From Rhizobium sp. NXC24 (GTDB lineage Bacteria; Pseudomonadota; Alphaproteobacteria; Rhizobiales; Rhizobiaceae), in assembly GCF_002944315.1 (NCBI RefSeq), contig NZ_CP024311.1, positions 224,501 through 288,500 on the forward strand: a DNA stretch of 64,000 bases. The letters are read 5' to 3'. Below, piece after piece: positions 53,311 to 63,592 of the stretch. Under the pieces are notes generated by a model, which was not told the DNA's origin, made no database searches, and saw only the letters and a list, made by a program, of their open reading frames with translations. A program made the position numbers and the translations under genes. Numbering within the stretch: the stretch's first letter is position 1; each line of letters begins with the position of its first letter.

Positions 53311-53447
53311 TTTCCTCCTCCGCAACCTCCAAGCGATTCGATATCGGCCGCATTAAATCGCAATTTAGCGGGAAAAGGAAATAGGGACATGGAGGCGCAG
53401 ATCGCGGGTTTGCGAATTCGGCGCCCCTTGCCCATAGCCGCGTGTTT

Positions 53448-54332
53448 TTACCCCATCCGCTCCGAGGCATAGCTTCCGGGGCTTGCCGGGAAGACGATGG
53501 TGCGGTTGCCGTTGAGGAAGGTGCGGTAGTGGATGTGGGCATGGATGGCCCGCGCCAGTACCTGGCTTTCGACATCGCGGCCGATCGAGACATAGTCTTC
53601 CGCCGACTGCGCATGCGTGATGCGGGCCGTGTCCTGCTCGATGATCGGACCTTCGTCGAGATCGCCGGTGACGTAATGTGCCGTCGCCCCGATCAGCTTC
53701 ACGCCGCGCTCATAGGCCTGCTTGTACGGGTTGGCGCCCTTGAAGCTCGGCAGGAAGGAATGGTGGATGTTGATGATCTTGCCCGACATCTTCTTGCACA
53801 TGGCGTCCGACAGCACCTGCATGTAGCGGGCCAGCACGATGAGTTCGGTGCCGGTCTGCTCGACGAGGTCCAGCAGTTGCGCTTCGGCCTGCGGCTTGTT
53901 GTCCTTCGTCACCTTGATGTGGTGGAAGGGGATGTCGTGGTTGACGACCACCTTCTGGTAGTCGAAATGGTTGGAGACGACGCCGACGATGTCGATCGGC
54001 AGCGCGCCGATCTTCCAGCGATAGAGCAGGTCGTTGAGGCAATGGCCGAAGCGCGACACCATCAAGAGCACCTTCATGCGCTTCTGGGCATCATAGATCT
54101 CGGCATCCATCTCGAATTTCTCGGCGACCGGCTTGAAACCTTCGACCAATGCCTCCTGCTTGACGCCTTCCTCGGAGATGAAGGAGACCCGCATGAAGAA
54201 CTTGCCGGTATCGAGATCGTCGAACTGGCTGGAGTCGACGATATTGCAGCCCTGGTCGGCCAGATAATTCGCTATCGCCGCAACGATCCCGCGCGTCGAT
54301 TTGCAGGATACCCGTAGAACATAGCTCTTCAT
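53448..54332 (-). CDS. purU: formyltetrahydrofolate deformylase
   Basis: A 294-residue enzyme that hydrolyses 10-formyl-THF to formate and THF. N-terminal ACT domain (LRVSCKSTRGIVAAIANYLA, then KFFMRVSFIS; about residues 6-85) and a C-terminal formyltransferase domain with VLLMVSRFGHCLNDLLYRWK, ELIVLARYMQVLSDAMCKKM, NIHHSFLPSFKGANPYKQAY (catalytic His/Asn) and IGATAHYVTGDLDEGPIIEQ (Asp). The ribosome site is GAGGGAAG. It appears monocistronic. Activity balances one-carbon pools; family-based call. Confidence 0.96.
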   Translation of the reverse strand: MKSYVLRVSCKSTRGIVAAIANYLADQGCNIVDSSQFDDLDTGKFFMRVSFISEEGVKQEALVEGFKPVAEKFEMDAEIYDAQKRMKVLLMVSRFGHCLNDLLYRWKIGALPIDIVGVVSNHFDYQKVVVNHDIPFHHIKVTKDNKPQAEAQLLDLVEQTGTELIVLARYMQVLSDAMCKKMSGKIINIHHSFLPSFKGANPYKQAYERGVKLIGATAHYVTGDLDEGPIIEQDTARITHAQSAEDYVSIGRDVESQVLARAIHAHIHYRTFLNGNRTIVFPASPGSYASERMG

Positions 54333-54525
54333 GTTTCTTCCCTCGTAAGGCGGCTCGTCGTTTCGCCGCTCGCTTATAGCAATCGAAAGGCACGGGAAAG
54401 CTCCCCGCCCATTCCTCGCAACAGAGCTTAAGATAGGCGGCGGAAAATTCCGTTCCCATTGCGCCTTTCAGCCGCGTATCCCCGTCGTTCTGAGGGAAAG
54501 CCGCTGCAGATCGATGAGAAACGGC

Positions 54526-55551
54526 TCAGGCGATGGCGGCCTGCTTCTTTTTCCACTTGCTCCAGCGGCTGGGTGTCGTCAGCTCGTGGACGATCGCGCC
54601 GCCAATCGCCGAGCCGACGATGCAGCAACTGACGAAGATCGGACCATGCGCCATGATATCGATCTTCAGCACGCCGCAGACGACGCGCAGAAATGCCAGC
54701 GTGAAGGCATGGGTGATGTAGATGCTGTAGGACGCGTCGCCGAGATAGCTCAACCAGCCGATGACGGGAAGCTTGGAAAAATCGATCGAGACGGCCGAGT
54801 AGAGAATAATGACGGCCGGAATGCCCCACATATAGGAGCGCATGTTGGCATCGCAGAGCGTCTCGTTGATCAGCAGGAAGGCGAATCCGACCACCAGCGC
54901 CGGCCAGGCGACCGTCTGCGGCAGCAGCACTTTTTCGAGATAAAGCTTGGCGAGAACGACGCCCGCCAGGAATTCATAGATGATCGGGTCGCCATAGACC
55001 GTGGTGGCGGTCGTTTCTACCGGAAACAGGTGGCAGGCGAGGATGATCGCCGTCATCGTGCCGAAGAGGGCATGGAGCCGCCATTTTTCGCGCACCAGCA
55101 GCAACAGGCCGAAGACGAAATAGAAGAACATTTCATAGTTCAGCGTCCAGCCGGGCACGACGACGGGTGCGATGAGGCTGGGATCGGCAGCATTGTGCCA
55201 GGGCAGGAATAGAAGCGAAGCGACGAGGTGGGGAACGTCGAACACCGTCGATTTCAGGATCGATGGCGCGACGAGAGCGACGGCGGCGGAAAACAGTGTC
55301 GCCAGCCAATAAAGCGGCACGATGCGCTGGATGCGGCGGCGATAGAAGTCGAGCGGGCGCACTTCACGTCCTGCCGTGGTCAGCCACATGACGAAACCGC
55401 TGAGGACGAAGAAAATGTCGACGCCAGTCTCGCCGAAGAGATGGAATTGCCAGTCGAAGCCGGAATTGACCTTCGGTACCTGCAGCACTGAATGAAAATA
55501 GACGACCATCAGCGCAGCAATGGCGCGCAGATACTGCAACTGTACAAGCAT
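54526..55551 (-). CDS. acyltransferase family 3 membrane protein
   Basis: About 341 residues with about ten helices. Typical acyltransferase-3 start: LVQLQYLRAIAALMVVYFHS (catalytic His), GVDIFFVLSGFVMWLTTAGR, RRRIQRIVPLYWLATLFSAA, PGWTLNYEMFFYFVFGLLLL. Such enzymes transfer acetyl or other acyl groups to polysaccharides. The ATG at 55551 has GAGG at 6 bases; an in-frame ATG 12 bases upstream is also possible. It follows the Wzy-like gene, so O-acylation of the polysaccharide is likely. Confidence 0.9.
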   Translation of the reverse strand: MLVQLQYLRAIAALMVVYFHSVLQVPKVNSGFDWQFHLFGETGVDIFFVLSGFVMWLTTAGREVRPLDFYRRRIQRIVPLYWLATLFSAAVALVAPSILKSTVFDVPHLVASLLFLPWHNAADPSLIAPVVVPGWTLNYEMFFYFVFGLLLLVREKWRLHALFGTMTAIILACHLFPVETTATTVYGDPIIYEFLAGVVLAKLYLEKVLLPQTVAWPALVVGFAFLLINETLCDANMRSYMWGIPAVIILYSAVSIDFSKLPVIGWLSYLGDASYSIYITHAFTLAFLRVVCGVLKIDIMAHGPIFVSCCIVGSAIGGAIVHELTTPSRWSKWKKKQAAIA

Positions 55552-55588
55552 CCCGATCCTCATGCGGCCTCGGCCGACATGAAGCAAG

Positions 55589-56833
55589 TCAGCCCGGCAC
55601 TCTGCTGCCATCCACATTTGCCGGCTGTGTCCGGGCAATGCGCGGCTTTTCAGAAACGCGCATGTAACCGATCAGCAGCCAGAGCAGGCCAGCGATTTTG
55701 ATGGAAAAGATCGCCGTACCGCCGATCATCATATTCAGAAAAATGAAAAGAGAGAGTGAATGACCGCACCGTCTTTGCGCCGGGGTTGCACCGGCGGGAA
55801 AAAGGCAGACGAACAGCCAGAACATGATCAGGCCAAAAATCGTCGAACCGTAGATGAGGTAGACATAACCGCTGTCGGCGAATTCCCCGATACGCGCAAT
55901 ATCCAGGCCGAGGATCGCCTGGAAATCGAGATCCAGCATCTTCTTGACCGTAACGCCGATACGGCCGGTGAAATTGTCGCCCATTTCATCCGGCTTCATG
56001 AAATGCACGAAGAAGCCGATCAGGATGATCAGCGGCATCAGGATGAGATCGAAAGCCTTCGGAATCTTCGGGAAGACGAAGTAGCCGATGATGCTGATGC
56101 AGGAGAAGATCAGCATGGTGCGCGTATCGTTGGTGAGCAGGATGAGCAGCACCGTCGAAACGAATAGCGCCTTGTCGATCCTGCCGAGCTTCGGCCAGAA
56201 GGAGAGCAGATAGATGACGATCACGCCGCAGAAATTGGCGAGCGACACCTGCTCCAGGAAGATCGACGACGACCGGTGGTCGATGAGGCCGAAGGAGAAG
56301 CGGCCCTGGAAACCGAGTGCGTTGGCGAACAGGCCGGTACTATTGAAGCTTGCCTGCTTGATGCCGCGGGTATTCTCGAAATATTCGCCGGGATGGAACA
56401 GGCTGACATAGAAGGGCGTGCTGACGATCTCGCAGACCAGAAACAGCAGCACGAAGAAACAGCCGATGCGGAAAGCCATTTTCACTGTCCGCTCGCTCGC
56501 CCAACTGCCGATGCCGGCGAAGGAGACGATGATCAGCACGTTGCGGAACTGGTCGATGAAAGGCACATGGTTCAGCACGGTGATGTAGATCGTGATGATC
56601 AGCGTGAATGTCAGAAAGAGGAAGATCGGCAGATCCTCCTCATAGATGCCCTTCTTCAAAATGAACGCGACGCTGGAAAGCATCATCATGCCTTCGCAGA
56701 GCACGACATGCGAGACGGCAAGCGGCGTGATGTTGTGGTTGATATAGGCGAGAATGCAATTGTAGAGGACCGAAAACAGTGTGATCGCCAGGATCGGGTA
56801 ATCGATGCGCTGCTTGTCCGTGAGGGTTTTCAT
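55589..56833 (-). CDS. O-antigen/exopolysaccharide polymerase-like membrane protein
   Basis: About 414 residues, with at least ten hydrophobic helices and a large loop in the middle (LFHPGEYFENTRGIKQASFN, then GRFSFGLIDHRSSSIFLEQV). The topology and a LLTNDTRTMLIFSCISIIGY stretch fit Wzy / O-antigen ligase-like proteins, which polymerise repeat units at the periplasmic face. Start at ATG 56833 is inferred from the hydrophobic start. It is upstream of the acyltransferase on the same strand. Confidence 0.8.
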   Translation of the reverse strand: MKTLTDKQRIDYPILAITLFSVLYNCILAYINHNITPLAVSHVVLCEGMMMLSSVAFILKKGIYEEDLPIFLFLTFTLIITIYITVLNHVPFIDQFRNVLIIVSFAGIGSWASERTVKMAFRIGCFFVLLFLVCEIVSTPFYVSLFHPGEYFENTRGIKQASFNSTGLFANALGFQGRFSFGLIDHRSSSIFLEQVSLANFCGVIVIYLLSFWPKLGRIDKALFVSTVLLILLTNDTRTMLIFSCISIIGYFVFPKIPKAFDLILMPLIILIGFFVHFMKPDEMGDNFTGRIGVTVKKMLDLDFQAILGLDIARIGEFADSGYVYLIYGSTIFGLIMFWLFVCLFPAGATPAQRRCGHSLSLFIFLNMMIGGTAIFSIKIAGLLWLLIGYMRVSEKPRIARTQPANVDGSRVPG

Positions 56834-56927
56834 GAAATGTCCAGGGCTGCCGCGTCCATCGGCCGGGGCAACCATAGCAGCGCCGTGATTCGCGACAAAG
56901 CGCTATCCGCCCGTTCGTCTCCGCCGA

Positions 56928-58007
56928 TCAGCCCGCCGGCTTGACGCTGGCGCAGGCCGGCGCAATCACCGTTTTCTTACCGACGGCAGCAGCGATCACC
57001 TTCATCTGCGGCCGGTCCTTGCCGCCACGCGGCTGCACGTTCAGCGGCTCCTGCGACGGCCACCAGTCGCCGGCCGCCCAATACGTCCATCCGAGCCAGA
57101 CATCGTTGTTGTCGGCCATGACATCGAAAATCTGCTTTAGCCCGTCAAGACAGGGCTGGTTTCCCGCCACGCCGAATTCGCCGAGAAAGCCGCGCTTGCC
57201 GTTCTTGCGCAGCCAGGCGGTGACGTCGGTCAACCCTTGTCTGGCCTGGTCGCTGCCGTCACAGACAGGATGCGTACCGGAACTATCGGCATCGAGATAC
57301 TGATGAAACTCGAATGCATAGAAATCGAGAGGGTCCTTGACGCCAAGCATGACAGTATCGTTCGCGCCGCCGCCGATCCTGTCGGTAGCCCAGGTGAGCG
57401 CGCCGCTCCAGTTCGTGCCGGGCACGAGGATGAGGTTGCGGGCGCCGACCGTACGAATGCCCTGTATCGCGGTATTGGCGGCTTCCAGCCAATCGGGAGC
57501 CTTGATATCGTGCGGCTCGTTCATCAGGCCGAAGAACACGCCCTTCTGATTGGCAAACTCGACGGCGAGACGCGCCCAGAAATCGCCGAAGGCGAGATCG
57601 GTCGCAGGCGCCTGTGTGAGTTGATCCTTGTCGTAATAGCCGAAATTGTGCGGATCCAGGACGACGGCCATGCCATGCTCTTGGATGAGATCGACGGCAT
57701 CCCTGAGCCGCTGCAGTTCTTCGCCGTCCAACGGCTGGCCAAGCACCGGCTGCAGCCGCTCCCAGCGGAACGGCAGGCGGACAACATTCATGCCCTTGCT
57801 GGCGAAATAGCGCACCGTTTCTTCCGACGGATAGGTATAGTTGGTGCCGACCACGCCGGTGCGGTCGCCATATTCGGCCCCGGAAAGGTTGATGCCCCGA
57901 TAGCAGAGCTGCGATGGGTCAAAGCTTGCATCGGTCTCTGCGGCCGAAGCGAGCAGAACCGCTGCGGCGAGCGCTTGGCGCAGCAGTCTCCTCACGAGTC
58001 CGGTCAT
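56928..58007 (-). CDS. secreted glycoside hydrolase family 5
   Basis: A 359-residue exported glycanase. Signal peptide about residues 1-27 (LRQALAAAVLLASAAETDAS), then a GH5 barrel: GMNVVRLPFRWERLQPVLGQ, the acid/base Glu in FFGLMNEPHDIKAPDW and the nucleophile Glu in GKRGFLGEFGVAGNQP. It ends shortly after VIAPACASVKPAG. Related enzymes cut cellulose or other beta-glucans. AGGAG lies upstream. Being inside a polysaccharide locus, it may trim or release the polymer. Confidence 0.93.
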   Translation of the reverse strand: MTGLVRRLLRQALAAAVLLASAAETDASFDPSQLCYRGINLSGAEYGDRTGVVGTNYTYPSEETVRYFASKGMNVVRLPFRWERLQPVLGQPLDGEELQRLRDAVDLIQEHGMAVVLDPHNFGYYDKDQLTQAPATDLAFGDFWARLAVEFANQKGVFFGLMNEPHDIKAPDWLEAANTAIQGIRTVGARNLILVPGTNWSGALTWATDRIGGGANDTVMLGVKDPLDFYAFEFHQYLDADSSGTHPVCDGSDQARQGLTDVTAWLRKNGKRGFLGEFGVAGNQPCLDGLKQIFDVMADNNDVWLGWTYWAAGDWWPSQEPLNVQPRGGKDRPQMKVIAAAVGKKTVIAPACASVKPAG

Positions 58008-58218
58008 TGCGAGCTCCTGTTCTTCCTCGTCGCCAGTGAGCCCGTTTCATATGAACCTCCCGGTTGAATATTGATGAAGAGATGGGCTTGGCGGGCTCTC
58101 TGCCTGCCTCCACCAAGGGACTTCCTGGGAATGTCCTTAATGTTCCGTTAGCCAAACATTTCTAAACTCCAGGCATCTGCGGCGCAGAGACTGCGCGCGG
58201 ACCCCGTGAAAGTCTGAC

Positions 58219-59898
58219 ATGAGCTCATTGGAACGAAGCAAGCGATCGAGCCAACTTCCGGGTTGGCGCAGCACCGAGCCGTACGAAGGACGGCGCGAAG
58301 GCTTGCGTTCACGCAGCCCTGTGCTGCGGCCGAGAGACTTTGTTCATGAGGTTCAACCCGTTGCCGCCGAAAAGCCGGTCGATCCGGCGGAGCGGATAAT
58401 CGCCGCCCGCGATGACGTACGTCGCGAATTCGAACGCAAAGCGGAAGCCGCGCCGCCGCCGGTCGCGGAGCCGGTCGTTGTCGCTCCCCCCCCAGTCACC
58501 GAGCCGGTGGTTGTTGTCACGCCGCAAACGGTTTCGCCTGCGCGGATGCCCGCGGCCGATACGCCGCTTCTCGACTTGCGCTCGGCTGTGCGGTCGATCT
58601 GGGCGAAAAAGCTGCTGGTTCTTGCGCTTGCAGGCGTCGGGGCCGTGCTCGGCGCCAGCATCATCCCGCTGCTGCCGCAGAAATTCACGGCCGAAACCAG
58701 CCTCTATTTCGATCCTCGCCAAGTGGGGGGCTCCGATGGTCCGCAGGCCGCGCCCACTGCGCCGGAACTGATCCTGACGATGATCGACAGCCAGACCCAG
58801 ATCCTTTCCTCCGGCAGGGTGCTGGGCCGGGTCGTCGATGCGCTGAAGCTCGATCAGGATTCTCAATTCAACGGCGGCGCGACCGGCGACGCGGCAAAAT
58901 ACGTGGCGACCGCAACGCTGGCGAAGGCAGTGCTGATCGCCCGCGAGGCCAGTACCTATGTCGTGTCGCTGAAGGTCACGACGCGCGATCCGCAAAAGTC
59001 GGCCAAGATCGCCAACCAGCTTGTTACCTCCTTCATGGAGGAAGAGAGCAAGGCGGCGGCGAACAGCTATCACACCAGCAGCACCGCGCTGGATGGTCGG
59101 CTTGAAGATCTGCGCCAGCAGGTGCTTGACGCCGAAAAGGCCGTCGAGCTCTACCGGGCCGATAATGATATGGTCGCCGTCGAAGGCAATCTGATCTCCG
59201 ACAAGCGCCTGACTGCGCTGAACGATATGCTGGTGACCGCACAGCAAAAGACGATCGAGGCGAAGGCACGGGCCGAAGCTGCCAATAAACTGAGTTTCGA
59301 GGACGTCGTTGCCAATGGCTCCCAGGCCAACATGACGGCAACGTCCACATCGCTCAGCAGTCTGCGTCAGCAATATGCGGCGCTCGCCGCCAATGTCGGC
59401 AGCCTGCAAAGCCAGCTCGGTGCCCGCCATCCGCGCCTGCTTGCCGCCAAATCCTCGCTCGACAGCCTCGCAGCGGAAATTCGCCGCGAGCTGCAGCGAC
59501 AGACGACGTCGGCCCGCGCCGATTACGAGCAGGCGCAGAAGGCCGAGCAGGATATCGCCAAGGAATTGGCGGTGCAGAAGGCGTCGCAGGTCAATACATC
59601 GGGCAAGCTGGTCGGACTGAACGAGTTGCAGCGCAAGGCGGCTGCTGCGCGCGAGGTTTACGAGGCGCTGCTGAAGCGTTCCGGCCAGACGAGCGACGCG
59701 CAGGACCTGTCGCAGAACAATATCCGTGTCATCTCCGAGGCCGAGCCGCCGCTGACGGCGAATGGACCGAGCCGAAAGGTGATGATGGTGGCCGGATTGA
59801 TCGCCGGCGCGCTGTTCGGCATGAGCCTCGGGGCAGCCTTTGCCATCCTCGCCGGCTTGTTCCGGCATCCGGTCGTTCGTGGCTATCTTGGGAAGTGA
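58219..59898 (+). CDS. Wzz/GumC-like polysaccharide chain-length/export protein
   Basis: 559 residues. A long polar, Pro-rich cytosolic N-terminus (about 1-125) precedes a Wzz domain: helix AKKLLVLALAGVGAVLGASI (about residues 130-155), then FTAETSLYFDPRQVGG, long coiled-coil stretches (about 270-450, e.g. LEDLRQQVLDAEKAVELYRA), and a C-terminal helix (MMVAGLIAGALFGMSLGAAF). No kinase domain is seen. It acts as a polysaccharide co-polymerase in the inner membrane. The ribosome site is weak. Confidence 0.9.
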   Translation: MSSLERSKRSSQLPGWRSTEPYEGRREGLRSRSPVLRPRDFVHEVQPVAAEKPVDPAERIIAARDDVRREFERKAEAAPPPVAEPVVVAPPPVTEPVVVVTPQTVSPARMPAADTPLLDLRSAVRSIWAKKLLVLALAGVGAVLGASIIPLLPQKFTAETSLYFDPRQVGGSDGPQAAPTAPELILTMIDSQTQILSSGRVLGRVVDALKLDQDSQFNGGATGDAAKYVATATLAKAVLIAREASTYVVSLKVTTRDPQKSAKIANQLVTSFMEEESKAAANSYHTSSTALDGRLEDLRQQVLDAEKAVELYRADNDMVAVEGNLISDKRLTALNDMLVTAQQKTIEAKARAEAANKLSFEDVVANGSQANMTATSTSLSSLRQQYAALAANVGSLQSQLGARHPRLLAAKSSLDSLAAEIRRELQRQTTSARADYEQAQKAEQDIAKELAVQKASQVNTSGKLVGLNELQRKAAAAREVYEALLKRSGQTSDAQDLSQNNIRVISEAEPPLTANGPSRKVMMVAGLIAGALFGMSLGAAFAILAGLFRHPVVRGYLGK

Positions 59899-60113
59899 TC
59901 TTCGCCGCCACCTCTGCTGTAAGCGACTCTTTCAAGATCGGGGATGCAATTGCGCGTCCGCTGTTCTAAAAGTGAATTGATGCAGAGAGTGATTGCATTT
60001 TGCTAATGAAGGCATAAAGACAATCTTGCTGTGCCGTGCAATACATGGTGGGACAATTTATGCGAGAGAAGCGGTATGCTGTTCCGTTGACCGGCGCCAG
60101 GGGAAATTGACCC

Positions 60114-62096
60114 ATGGTACCCGCGGATAAGCTCGTCCTGCCGTTCCTGGCGCTGCCACGCTCGACCAAACGCGCCCTGGCGCTGATTGTCGATGCCAGC
60201 CTCTGCGTTCTGACCGTCTGGTTCGCCTATTGTCTCCGCTTGGATGACTGGGTCATTCTCGAAGGCGTGGAGTGGCTGCCGGCGATCGTTTCGCTCCTCG
60301 TTGCCATCCCGATCTTCATCGTCCTTGGCCTCTATCGCGCCATCTTCCGCTATGCCGGCATGTCGGCCTTCATGACCGTCGTCAAGGCGGTGGCGATCTA
60401 CGCGCTTGCCTTCATGACCATTTTTACCGCGATCAGCGTGCCCGGCGTACCCCGCACGGTCGGCATCTTGCAGCCGTTGCTGCTGTTGATCGCCATCGGC
60501 TTGTCGCGCATGTGGACGCGCTACTGGCTCGGCAACGCCTATCAGCGGCTGTTGAACCGCAATCAACTGGCCAAGGTGCTGATCTACGGCGCCGGCTCTT
60601 CCGGGCGGCAGCTCGCCGGTGCACTCGCCAACAGCGCCGAACTGAATGTCGTGGGCTATCTCGACGATGACAAGCATCTGCATGGCAGCATCATGGGCGG
60701 CCTGCCCATTTATGATCCGGCCGACCTGTCTGCCTTGAGCGTCTCGAGCGAGATCAGCGACGTGCTGCTGGCGCTGCCGAACGCGACGCGCCAGCGCCGC
60801 AACGAAATTCTCGAAAGCATGCGCAAGGCGCGCGTCACCGTGCGCACCATGCCCGATCTGACGGCTCTCGCCCAAGGGCGCGTCGCGGTCTCAGACCTGC
60901 GCGAACTTGATATCGAAGACCTGCTCGGCCGCAACGTGATCGCGCCCGATCGCACGCTGATCGAGAAAAATATCCGCAGCAAAGTGGTGATGGTCACCGG
61001 CGCCGGGGGCTCGATCGGCAGCGAACTCTGCCGTCAGATCCTGAAGAACCGCCCCTCCTGCCTGCTGCTGGTGGAGCAGAATGAATTCGGGCTCTACGCC
61101 ATTCACGGCGAGCTGGAGAAATCGGCGGCGACGGCTGGCTATGATGATATCCGCATCATTCCATTCCTGGCGTCCATCCGCGATGGCCGACGGCTCAGAC
61201 AGATCATGGAGGCTTGGCGGCCGAAAACCGTCTATCACGCCGCCGCCTACAAGCATGTGCCGCTCGTCGAATACAATCCCGTCGAAGGCATACGCAACAA
61301 CGTGCTGGGAACGCTGACGACAGCCGAAGTGGCGCGCGACTGCGGCGTCGAGGATTTCGTCCTGATCAGCACCGACAAGGCCGTGCGTCCGACCAACATC
61401 ATGGGCGCCAGCAAGCGGTTGGCGGAGATGGTGCTGCAGGCCATGGACGCGGACCGCAAGCCCGGCGTGGGGGGCACGAATTTCGCCATGGTCCGTTTCG
61501 GCAACGTGCTGGGTTCATCGGGTTCGGTCGTGCCGCTCTTCCGCCAGCAGATCCGCGATGGCGGTCCGATCACGCTGACGCATCCGGATATCACCCGCTA
61601 TTTCATGACGATCCCCGAGGCATCGCAGCTCGTCATCCAGGCCGGCGCCATGTCCGGCGGCGGCGACGTCTTCCTGCTCGACATGGGCGAACCAGTGCGC
61701 ATTGCCGATCTTGCCCGCCGCATGGTGGAATTGTCCGGCCTGACAGTCAGGGACCAGGATGAGCCGGAGGGCGACATCGAGCTGGAGATCACCGGCCTGA
61801 GGCCGGGCGAGAAACTCTATGAAGAGCTGCTGATCGGCGACAATCCGCAGGCGACGACCCATCCGCGCATCATGCGGGCCAAGGAAGATTTCCTGCACTG
61901 GTCGGAGCTGTCAAAGAGGCTTGCGGCCCTTGAGGCAGCGCTGGATGAAAACGACATCCCGCAGGCAAGAACCCTGCTGCAGAAGCTGGTCTCCGGCTAC
62001 GCGCCGAGTGGCGAAGTGGTGGACCTCGTTTTCCGCGAGCGCGAGATGGATCTGACCATCGGTCAGCCGGATTTCGGCAGCGTCGCGGGGCTGTAA
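60114..62096 (+). CDS. FlaA1/CapD-type nucleotide-sugar 4,6-dehydratase
   Basis: 660 residues. Four N-terminal helices (about 15-125), a first Rossmann-like region (VLIYGAGSSGRQLAGALANS), then the catalytic domain with MVTGAGGSIGSELCRQILKN, VYHAAAYKHVPLVEYNPVEG, and STDKAVRPTNIMGASKRLAE. The active site is Ser-Met-Lys (MGASK), with Met in place of Tyr, as in FlaA1/WbpM inverting dehydratases. Probably makes UDP-4-keto-6-deoxy sugar for surface polysaccharide. ATG 60114 has AGGGGA upstream. Confidence 0.94.
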   Translation: MVPADKLVLPFLALPRSTKRALALIVDASLCVLTVWFAYCLRLDDWVILEGVEWLPAIVSLLVAIPIFIVLGLYRAIFRYAGMSAFMTVVKAVAIYALAFMTIFTAISVPGVPRTVGILQPLLLLIAIGLSRMWTRYWLGNAYQRLLNRNQLAKVLIYGAGSSGRQLAGALANSAELNVVGYLDDDKHLHGSIMGGLPIYDPADLSALSVSSEISDVLLALPNATRQRRNEILESMRKARVTVRTMPDLTALAQGRVAVSDLRELDIEDLLGRNVIAPDRTLIEKNIRSKVVMVTGAGGSIGSELCRQILKNRPSCLLLVEQNEFGLYAIHGELEKSAATAGYDDIRIIPFLASIRDGRRLRQIMEAWRPKTVYHAAAYKHVPLVEYNPVEGIRNNVLGTLTTAEVARDCGVEDFVLISTDKAVRPTNIMGASKRLAEMVLQAMDADRKPGVGGTNFAMVRFGNVLGSSGSVVPLFRQQIRDGGPITLTHPDITRYFMTIPEASQLVIQAGAMSGGGDVFLLDMGEPVRIADLARRMVELSGLTVRDQDEPEGDIELEITGLRPGEKLYEELLIGDNPQATTHPRIMRAKEDFLHWSELSKRLAALEAALDENDIPQARTLLQKLVSGYAPSGEVVDLVFREREMDLTIGQPDFGSVAGL

Positions 62097-62128
62097 TTTT
62101 GAGGCATTCCGGCAAAAGCCGAGCCGCC

Positions 62129-62971
62129 TTACCGTTCGCCGCCGCCCCCGACAATCGATTGAGGCTTGGCCTTCACGGTATAGGCCCAACGGCGGATCTG
62201 GTCGCAGAAGCGGAACCAATGCGCTGTTGCGCGCAATAGAAAATGCCGCTTCACCGCGCGGTAGTGGACGCGCTTGCCGATCGTCGTTTCGGCGCGGAAT
62301 GGACTGAAATCCGCGACGTTTTCAAGGGTGGCGAAAGTTTCGACCCCTGTCGACCAGCCACGCTCGAGCGCGACATCGTAAGGCAGAAGCATCGGCTTCA
62401 GCGCGACCAGCAGCTTCTTCGCGGCCTGCCGGTTGACGATGTAGCATGCCGCCGATCCCTGCGGTCCGTGCATGCAGCGGCCGACAATGTCGCACTCGGC
62501 GGTTTCGGATATCGGCTTGAAGCCGACCAGACGATGATTGACGAGCTTCACCAGGCGTGCGCCGCAAACGCTGTCCATGGCGGCGAGCGCACGGGGTATC
62601 AATCTATGGTTGAGCTCAACATCATCCTCCATGATGATCGCCATCTTCTCGCCGCTTGCGACAAATTGCTGCAGGGCAAGCAGATGGCTGCGGTAGCAAC
62701 CATATTCGCCGGCCAGCAATTTACGCCCGTTGTGATAGATGAATTGCCGCGGCTGGAAATCGACGCGGTCGCGTTCCGGAATCGTCTTACCGTCGATAGC
62801 GGGAATTCGAGTGACATTTAGCCCGTATTGGGCGGCCTGTCCGCGCAATCTTTCCCAGCGTTCGGGCGAACGGTCGAGGTTGATGACGTAAATGCGAACT
62901 TGCGAGGCCGGATTATCGGCGCTGGGTACTTCCGCACATGCGATGATCCGATTGGTCCGCTCCAGAATCAC
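62129..62971 (-). CDS. glycosyltransferase family 25 protein
   Basis: About 280 residues. Landmarks are IYVINLDRSPERWERLRGQA, TRIPAIDGKTIPERDRVDFQ, GEYGCYRSHLLALQQFV, MAIIMEDDVELN (the acidic EDD motif) and GSAACYIVNRQAAKKLLVAL, all as in LgtB/LPS11-type galactosyltransferases of family GT25. I chose a GTG at 62971 with GGGAG upstream; an ATG at 63070 lies in an AT-rich stretch and is less likely. Convergent with the dehydratase gene. Confidence 0.87.
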   Translation of the reverse strand: MILERTNRIIACAEVPSADNPASQVRIYVINLDRSPERWERLRGQAAQYGLNVTRIPAIDGKTIPERDRVDFQPRQFIYHNGRKLLAGEYGCYRSHLLALQQFVASGEKMAIIMEDDVELNHRLIPRALAAMDSVCGARLVKLVNHRLVGFKPISETAECDIVGRCMHGPQGSAACYIVNRQAAKKLLVALKPMLLPYDVALERGWSTGVETFATLENVADFSPFRAETTIGKRVHYRAVKRHFLLRATAHWFRFCDQIRRWAYTVKAKPQSIVGGGGER

Positions 62972-63260
62972 CTTTACTCCCAAAAATAGAAATCCCGACC
63001 AAGATAAACTAAAGCGACAGCCCCATTTATATATAACAGGCTTCTCACTTTTCGCAAATTCAGATTGCACGCTTATAGTGTATGCTCAAGTAAAAGCGTT
63101 TTCGCTGACGTAATTTGCTGTGAACGAATGTGCGGTTGCAGACATGCCGGTTTCCGAGGTCATTTTCATGCGTCATCTGTTGGCGCTGCATGGGCATCAT
63201 TATATCTGAGACAGACGGCGTATTGTCATTCGCCTGCATGCCGGAAGGATCCTGAAATCC

Positions 63261-63592
63261 ATGTGGACCAGACCGAAAATCGTCATTGCCGCGTTACTTC
63301 TCGCCGGCCTCGTGCCCGTGGCTGCCTTTGCCGACAATCCGCTGCTCCCCAAGCCCTATGTCCGCCCGATCTATCCCTATAAGAACCTTCCGGGGGTGAC
63401 GGAACCGAAGATGGCTGCGACGAAAAATTCGAGTGCCGCACGACCACGGTGCGCATACGCGGATTCCACGAGGGCGTCTTCTATCACAACATGCCGCGTC
63501 TCGGTTATATCTGCGAACAAAACGGCGTCATCTCCGAAGGCACCGGCAAACCGAACTATCAGTATTGGCAATATAACGGCCCCAACAGATAG
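63261..63592 (+). pseudogene. small secreted protein with an apparent frameshift
   Basis: A signal peptide and proximal part in one frame (WTRPKIVIAALLLAGLVPVA, then PKPYVRPIYPYKNLPGVTEP, to about 63410) continue, after a -1 shift, in another frame with DGCDEKFECRTTTVRIRGFH, EGVFYHNMPRLGYICEQNGV and ISEGTGKPNYQYWQYNGPNR, ending in TAG at 63590-63592. The shifted part is rich in Cys, Tyr and Gly and reads as real protein. The in-frame continuation to 63725 instead reads as low-complexity Ser/Ala/Pro/Arg. Either a mutation, a sequencing error or programmed shifting; the run GGGGG near 63392 is a candidate site. Confidence 0.6.

Noticed and set aside
58309..59868. Open frame of 519 codons antisense to the Wzz-like gene
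   Set aside because: Composition and lack of motifs mark it as a shadow; the plus frame has clear Wzz topology.
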